Below are positions 15,772 to 19,851 of a stretch of 19,851 nucleotides of DNA, piece after piece. The position numbers and the translations under genes were made by a program. The notes beneath the pieces were generated by a model. The model had not been told where the DNA came from and did not search any database. It was given only the letters and a program-made list of their open reading frames with translations. The stretch spans positions 1 through 19,851 of the forward strand of contig NNSL01000490.1 of NCBI GenBank assembly GCA_003123965.1. Direction: 5' to 3'. Every line of letters starts with the position of its first letter. Positions within the stretch are counted from its first letter, which is position 1. Source of the stretch: Balneolaceae bacterium SMO_bin1. Its GTDB lineage: Bacteria > Bacteroidota > Rhodothermia > Balneolales > Balneolaceae.

Positions 15772-15850
15772 ATGTTGCTTATGTAAATCTTGTTTTTATG
15801 AGCAGTGAAGCTACAAAAAAACAGCTTTCATTGCAGAATAAATTGCTCGT

Positions 15851-15888
15851 AACAAAAAGAGGATACACCGGGGCGGCATATCCTCTTT
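15851..15888 (-). terminator. Rho-independent terminator of the FAS1 lipoprotein gene
   Basis: On the minus strand a perfect 10-bp stem AAAGAGGATA / TATCCTCTTT with a GC-rich 13-base loop, running into TTTTGTT. It lies 36 bases after the stop at 15924 and separates this gene from metK. Confidence 0.85.
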
Positions 15889-15923
15889 GACTATTTATTT
15901 ACTGACTTGAAAGCGGGACGCGC

Positions 15924-16862
15924 CTAGCCTGGCATCAACACGCCATCAATAATATGTACTACCCCGTTCGAGCCTTCAATATTGGCCTCGGTAACCTGGT
16001 AGGTATTGCCCTGTTGATCCGTAAGAGTTACTGCTCCGCCCGAAACTTCAATTAAGAGTGTCTCTCCGTTCACGGTGGTTACGGTTTGTGAGGCAGAAAG
16101 ATCGCCAGATAGCACTGTAGCAGGGAGTACGTGGTACGTTAATACGCCTTGCAGCTGTTCGGTGGTAAGCCCGGAAAGGTCCAGTCCCTCAAATGCAGCA
16201 TTGGCTGGCGCAAAAACAGTATATCCATCTTCGGTGTCTTGCCCAAGAGTTGAAGCCAGGCCAGCAGATACCACGGCATCTTCGAGCGTTTGCAGATTAT
16301 ACCGTTTGGTAACAATTCCAACGACATCTAAATAAGCATCAGGCAAAAGAACCTGATCAATAGCATGAATGATACCATTTGAAGCCTCAATATCAGCTGA
16401 AATTACGTTGGCATTATCATTTACTGTAACTGAACCGTTGGCAACTGTTACGAAAATATCGCCCCCAGCTACTGTTTCTACCGCTTGTTCGGCCTGAAGT
16501 GACGATGAAGGCACTTCAGCCTGCACTACATGATAACTCAAAATTTCTGCCAGCTGCTGCTGACTCAAGCTTTCGAGCAAGCCATCAGGCAGGTTTTGGA
16601 AGGCATCATCGGTGGGAGCGAAAACCGTAAACGGCCCATCGCTTTGGAGTGTGCCTGCTAAATTCGCATCTGCTGCTGCAGAGAGCAGTGTTGTAAAATT
16701 GCCATCGGCTTCAGCAACCTCAACAATATTTCCTGGCTCTTGAGAAAACGGTGTGTCATCGCTACTGCAACCAGCAAGAATAACCGTACCGGCCAAAAGC
16801 GCAAACATTGCCAGCGTAAAAGCTCTTAACTTCCGTAAGGGATTGTAATTTAAAATGCTCAT
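15924..16862 (-). CDS. Lipoprotein with two FAS1 (fasciclin) domains
   Basis: A 312-residue envelope protein. A long signal sequence ends in the lipobox L-A-G-C (Cys32), followed by a Ser/Asp-rich linker. FAS1 domain 1 covers about 44-173 and domain 2 about 178-311. Each has the conserved pieces: FTVFAPTDDAFQNL and LSYHVV, then NGIIHAIDQVLLP, in domain 1; YTVFAPANAAFEGL and LTYHVL, then NGVVHIIDGVLMP, in domain 2. FAS1 domains mediate adhesion or protein-protein contacts at the cell surface. The two copies look like an old internal duplication. Ser/Asp directly after the Cys may influence sorting, but I cannot say to which membrane. Confidence 0.93.
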   Translation of the reverse strand: MSILNYNPLRKLRAFTLAMFALLAGTVILAGCSSDDTPFSQEPGNIVEVAEADGNFTTLLSAAADANLAGTLQSDGPFTVFAPTDDAFQNLPDGLLESLSQQQLAEILSYHVVQAEVPSSSLQAEQAVETVAGGDIFVTVANGSVTVNDNANVISADIEASNGIIHAIDQVLLPDAYLDVVGIVTKRYNLQTLEDAVVSAGLASTLGQDTEDGYTVFAPANAAFEGLDLSGLTTEQLQGVLTYHVLPATVLSGDLSASQTVTTVNGETLLIEVSGGAVTLTDQQGNTYQVTEANIEGSNGVVHIIDGVLMPG

Positions 16863-16918
16863 ATCTATACATGATTAATTAGAGTGAATTGAATACCTAA
16901 CAATCACATATGATACCG

Positions 16919-16982
16919 CCGTAGTTCCCTAAACAAATAAATTTAAAGTGGGTGTAAATATATTTAAATAAGGGAACGACGG
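16919..16982. repeat. Imperfect inverted repeat between ruvB and the FAS1 gene
   Basis: Arms CCGTAGTTCCCT (16919-16930) and AGGGAACGACGG (16971-16982) are complementary at 11 of 12 positions and enclose 40 AT-rich bases. It lies downstream of ruvB and upstream of the FAS1 gene, both leftward. It has no U-tract, so it is not a classic terminator; it could be a termination/processing hairpin, an operator, or the remnant of a small inverted-repeat element. Confidence 0.5.
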
Positions 16983-17009
16983 GCCCCCTGCTAGAGGTTA
17001 ATAAGGGTT

Positions 17010-18029
17010 TTAATCAAACAAATCCTGGCTGACTTCATCGGTATTTGGATCAACACCCAGATAGCGAAATGCTTTTTTTGTCGCCACGCGTCCCTTGGGC
17101 GTACGTTGCAAAAACCCTTCTTTGATAAGATACGGCTCGTATACCTCTTCAATGGTACCCTTGTCTTCTCCTACCGCTACTCCAATTGTACTTAAACCTA
17201 CCGGGCCGCCATCATAATTACCAATAATGGCCTGCAGAATGCGAATATCCATCTCGTCAAACCCGTTTTGATCTACATCTAGTGCATTTAGCGCTTTATC
17301 CGCAATCTCATCGGTGATGGTATCCTCTCCGTCAACCTGGGCAAAATCGCGCGTTCGGCGGAGCAGCTTATTGACAATACGGGGCGTGCCTCGGCTGCGA
17401 CGGGCTATCTCGTATGCGCCCTTTTCGGTAATTCCCATCTGCAAGATGGATGTAGTTCGCAGTGCGATTCGTTGCAGCAGCTTTACCTCGTAATAATCAA
17501 GCCGCATATCTATACCAAAACGTGCGCGCAGCGGGGCTGTTAGCAGCCCTTTACGGGTAGTAGCCCCCACTAGTGTAAAACGATTTAAGTCAATCTGCAC
17601 GCTTCGGGCATTAGGCCCGGAATCAATAACAATATCCAGCTTATAATCTTCCATGGCCGAATAAAGGTACTCTTCTACAACGGAGTTCAGGCGATGAATT
17701 TCATCAATAAAAAGTACGTCTCCCTCTTCCAGGTTGGTGAGCATTCCCGCTAAATCACCGGGCTTTTCAAGTACCGGGCCAGTAGTTGGCCGAATTTGTA
17801 CGCCCATTTCGTGAGCAATTATGTGGGCAAGGGTTGTTTTGCCCAAGCCTGGCGGTCCGGATAAGATCACATGATCAAGCGCTTCGTTTCGTTTTAGAGC
17901 GGCTTTGATAAAAACGGACAGATTGCGAATGACCTTCTCCTGACCGACAAATTCATCCATGGAGGCGGGACGAACGTTCCGCTCAAAAGCTTCATCGTTT
18001 TTTGACGAATCGAGTAAAGGGTTTTGCAC
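17010..18029 (-). CDS. ruvB: Holliday junction branch migration ATPase RuvB
   Basis: A 339-residue AAA+ motor that with RuvA drives branch migration of Holliday junctions. Visible motifs: [12 protein letters not shown] near the N-terminus, Walker [14 protein letters not shown], Walker [12 protein letters not shown], sensor 1 in [11 protein letters not shown], the arginine-finger region APLRARFG, and sensor 2 in [15 protein letters not shown]. The C-terminal winged helix contains [16 protein letters not shown] and [17 protein letters not shown]. Length is normal. ruvA and ruvC are not next to it. It follows the TPR-protein gene by 74 bases on the same strand, so co-transcription is possible but not shown. 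Confidence 0.98.
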   Translation of the reverse strand: MQNPLLDSSKNDEAFERNVRPASMDEFVGQEKVIRNLSVFIKAALKRNEALDHVILSGPPGLGKTTLAHIIAHEMGVQIRPTTGPVLEKPGDLAGMLTNLEEGDVLFIDEIHRLNSVVEEYLYSAMEDYKLDIVIDSGPNARSVQIDLNRFTLVGATTRKGLLTAPLRARFGIDMRLDYYEVKLLQRIALRTTSILQMGITEKGAYEIARRSRGTPRIVNKLLRRTRDFAQVDGEDTITDEIADKALNALDVDQNGFDEMDIRILQAIIGNYDGGPVGLSTIGVAVGEDKGTIEEVYEPYLIKEGFLQRTPKGRVATKKAFRYLGVDPNTDEVSQDLFD

Positions 18030-18103
18030 GAGAAAATAAAGGTTAGTTGCTGGCTTTTAGACGAACACAAATTAACCTATTCTCGGCAAAGTATCGAAAT
18101 GAT

Positions 18104-18892
18104 TTATTCCCTGCTGATTTCTCGCTCAAAAGTCTCGGCATCAATATTTCCCAGCTCATAGTCGAGTCGGCGCAGCATATTGTACGCCTCTTTTTTATAG
18201 ATGGATCCCAGATTATAGGCTTGCTGTACAGCTGCACGAGCCTGTTGCAGCTGCTTAGTATTGATGTACGCATTTCCCAGGTACCAGTAAGATCGCTCTG
18301 TGAGCAAAGAGTCACTTTGATTGATAGCCACAGCCCTATTTAAACTGCTTATGCTGGTTTCAAAATCTCCAGCGTTGTATTGCAGAATTCCAAGGTTCAA
18401 GTATGCTTTTGCCACTACATCCGCTTCGTTGTATTCCTGCACAATGCGGCGGTATATTTCTCTTGCACGATCGGCATTGCCTTCCAGGGCTTCCTTAAAG
18501 CCTAAATTAAGTAATGAATCGGCAGGCGTTAATCTGCCAAAAGACCTTGTGACCTCTGCCGAAGCCAGGTTTTGTGATACATCAATTTCCGCTGCTGCCC
18601 ACTGCTGCAGTGGTTTATGAGAATTGGTATCAAACAAATTAATTGAGAGTACAATAAGCGCCACAGCAGCCGCGGCGGCAATCCATTTCCAGTAATAAGT
18701 TGTTGAAGTGCTTTGCTCATTTTGTTTCTGCCGGTACAGGCGTTTCAAATCCATTTCTGTCTCCAGCAACTTTATGTACTCGGGCTTTTTCATCAGCTCA
18801 ACCCAAAGCGCGTCCACCTCCTCAGCAGACAGCTTACCCTTTAGGTAAGCATCAATCTTTTTTTCCAGTTCTATATCTCTTGATTCATCCAT
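18104..18892 (-). CDS. Membrane-anchored TPR protein, probable anti-sigma-like partner of the ECF sigma factor
   Basis: A 262-residue protein with a cytoplasmic N-terminus (about 1-65), one membrane segment (about 67-87, YWKWIAAAAAVALIVLSINL), and a periplasmic part with tetratricopeptide repeats (about 115-245). The repeats show A-x-x-x-Y-x-x-I-V-x-E-Y, AKAYLNLGILQYNAGDFETA-like and YWYLGNAYINTKQLQQA units. The N-terminal segment has the size and place of an anti-sigma domain but lacks the zinc-binding Cys/His of zf-HC2 anti-sigmas. The gene directly follows an ECF sigma gene on the same strand (91-base gap), the usual arrangement for a sigma factor and its membrane regulator. The TPR part could sense or bind an envelope partner. 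The regulatory role is inferred from context. Confidence 0.75.
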   Translation of the reverse strand: MDESRDIELEKKIDAYLKGKLSAEEVDALWVELMKKPEYIKLLETEMDLKRLYRQKQNEQSTSTTYYWKWIAAAAAVALIVLSINLFDTNSHKPLQQWAAAEIDVSQNLASAEVTRSFGRLTPADSLLNLGFKEALEGNADRAREIYRRIVQEYNEADVVAKAYLNLGILQYNAGDFETSISSLNRAVAINQSDSLLTERSYWYLGNAYINTKQLQQARAAVQQAYNLGSIYKKEAYNMLRRLDYELGNIDAETFEREISRE

Positions 18893-18983
18893 AGCAGTAA
18901 TTAGAATATTCAGTTGGCGCCGCCTCTTCTGCGGGCAGCAGATCCTTATGCATTAAGACAACCGAACAGAGCATTCCTTACAA

Positions 18984-19529
18984 TTAATATTCACTTTTTT
19001 GTTGATAGCAATTACTCAACTTTTTGATCATGCGGTGCTTTCGGGTCCAAACATTACTTTCAGTCGTATTAAATCGTGTTGCAGCCGCCTTTGCATTAGA
19101 ATCAGGATAGCGGTACCAGTAATCAAAAAAGCTGCGATAGGTATCGGAAAGCTGCTCAAGGCACTGCTCTAATAGCTTTCGCCGTTCCTTATTCAATATT
19201 GTGTGGAGCTGCTTTGGAACCACCGGCTTGTCTTCCGGCACCTCGTTCAGGCTGCTTTTCTTTTGCCGGTTCTGCATGTTTAAATAGTTATTTCTGCAGC
19301 TCGATAATAAAAATGAGAACAGCCCCTTGGTGTGCCGTAACTTGCCTTTTCGAATAAATTCAACCGCACTCATCAACGCATCTTGTACGCAATCTTGTGC
19401 CTCGTGCTTCTCTGCATTCATCTGCAGCCGCAAAAAGGAAATTAACCGAGGGGTTAACTCTTTTATAAGCTGATTTGCCTCCGCCTCATTACCTTGCTCA
19501 ATTGCCTCAACCAATCCAGATAAATTCAT
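18984..19529 (-). CDS. ECF-type RNA polymerase sigma factor
   Basis: A 181-residue sigma-70 family protein with only regions 2 and 4. Region 2 spans about 20-90 (HEAQDCVQDALMSAVEF, then GLFSFLLSSCRNNYLNM). Region 4 spans about 115-175 (LEQCLEQLSDTYRSFFDYWY and the helix-turn-helix AAATRFNTTESNVWTRKHRM). No signal or membrane segment. It directs RNA polymerase to a special promoter set; none can be named here. It forms a pair with the membrane TPR protein downstream. Region 4 is somewhat unusual, with 'SNVWTRKHRM' where many family members have 'VKSRLHRA', but the fold pattern is clear. Confidence 0.85.
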   Translation of the reverse strand: MNLSGLVEAIEQGNEAEANQLIKELTPRLISFLRLQMNAEKHEAQDCVQDALMSAVEFIRKGKLRHTKGLFSFLLSSCRNNYLNMQNRQKKSSLNEVPEDKPVVPKQLHTILNKERRKLLEQCLEQLSDTYRSFFDYWYRYPDSNAKAAATRFNTTESNVWTRKHRMIKKLSNCYQQKSEY

Positions 19530-19628
19530 GCAATGTCTTTTCGTGCAGTACTCCCGACCTCAGTTAGATTTTTTTGAAAGTATAAAAACTTGATGAATTT
19601 GCCGAATATTGTCGGTATTTTAATTTTA

Positions 19629-19659
19629 TATGCAGTAATAATCATTAGCATGCTGCATA
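19629..19659. repeat. Inverted repeat in the sigma-scpA divergent region
   Basis: Arms TATGCAG (19629-19635) and CTGCATA (19653-19659) with a 17-base spacer, 36 bases upstream of the scpA start. It could be an operator or a hairpin in the scpA leader. A second small palindrome, CCGA-ATATTG-TCGG, lies near 19600-19613. Both are short enough to arise by chance. Confidence 0.3.
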
Positions 19660-19694
19660 GCTAATCTTTTCATTCAATAATATCTTTTAGCCTA

Positions 19695-19851
19695 ATGTAT
19701 CGGGTTCAGTTAAAAAACTTTGAAGGCCCTCTGGATTTACTGCTTTTCTTTATCAAAAGAGATGAGCTCGATATCTACAATATTCCCATCTCATACATCA
19801 CCAAACAGTTTCTCGAATATATACGGCTGATGGAAGAGTTGGATCTTGATG
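19695..19851 (+). CDS. scpA: Segregation and condensation protein A, N-terminal part only
   Basis: The first 52 codons of a rightward gene cut by the window edge. The protein opens with YRVQLKNFEGPLDLLLFFI and continues KRDELDIYNIPISYITKQFL, the conserved N-terminal kleisin segment that binds the SMC neck (F-E-G-P-L-D-L-L-L is the hallmark). ScpA with ScpB and SMC forms the bacterial condensin. The ATG at 19695 is the natural start for the family. It is divergent from the ECF sigma gene; the rest and any scpB neighbour lie beyond the window. Confidence 0.93.
   Translation, partial: MYRVQLKNFEGPLDLLLFFIKRDELDIYNIPISYITKQFLEYIRLMEELDLD

Noticed and set aside
15772..15850. SAM riboswitch upstream of metK
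   Set aside because: The leader is only about 80 bases between metK and the upstream terminator and shows no arrangement of helices matching a SAM riboswitch class I know.

Overview
This 19.9 kb window is a densely packed bacterial chromosome segment with no rRNA, tRNA, CRISPR array, prophage or intact mobile element. The gene set suggests the Bacteroidota/Balneolota side of the FCB group: an OMP_b-brl_3-type outer-membrane receptor with a carboxypeptidase-regulatory-like domain, an M3 dipeptidase lipoprotein, a two-FAS1 lipoprotein, an ECF sigma factor paired with a membrane TPR protein, start codons without Shine-Dalgarno sequences, and TAnnTTTG-like promoter boxes. A Balneolales member such as the Gracilimonas/Rhodohalobacter/Fodinibius group is my best guess, made from style and not from a search. 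No gene-free gap exceeds 300 bases; the longest are about 140-175 bases.

Region by region. 1-1395: start of a Dcp-like lipoprotein peptidase (leftward, cut by the window edge) and a divergent Ca2+/cation antiporter. 1412-5960: a leftward block of OmpR-type response regulator, sensor kinase and TonB-receptor-like outer-membrane protein. Tandem 11-bp repeats lie upstream of both the regulator and the receptor gene, which suggests the regulator controls both. 6100-6307: a 55-residue DUF1508-like gene with its own terminator. 6264-7963: a leftward pair of PAPS-type sulfotransferase and class IV (IlvE-like) aminotransferase. 8070-14166: two soluble PAS/HisKA_2 histidine kinases flanking an S9 serine peptidase; the second kinase carries an N-terminal helix-turn-helix like that of IS3-family transposase OrfA. 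14313-14525: a small unknown gene. 14623-16862: metK and a FAS1 lipoprotein. 17010-19529: ECF sigma factor, membrane TPR protein and ruvB, all leftward. 19695-end: the start of scpA.

The main anomalies are: (1) three single-base frameshifts within 2.2 kb (response regulator, aminotransferase, sulfotransferase), each of which restores a full-length family member when corrected; (2) the transposase-type HTH fused to a PAS histidine kinase; and (3) the shared 11-bp direct repeats, a predicted operator for the local two-component system.
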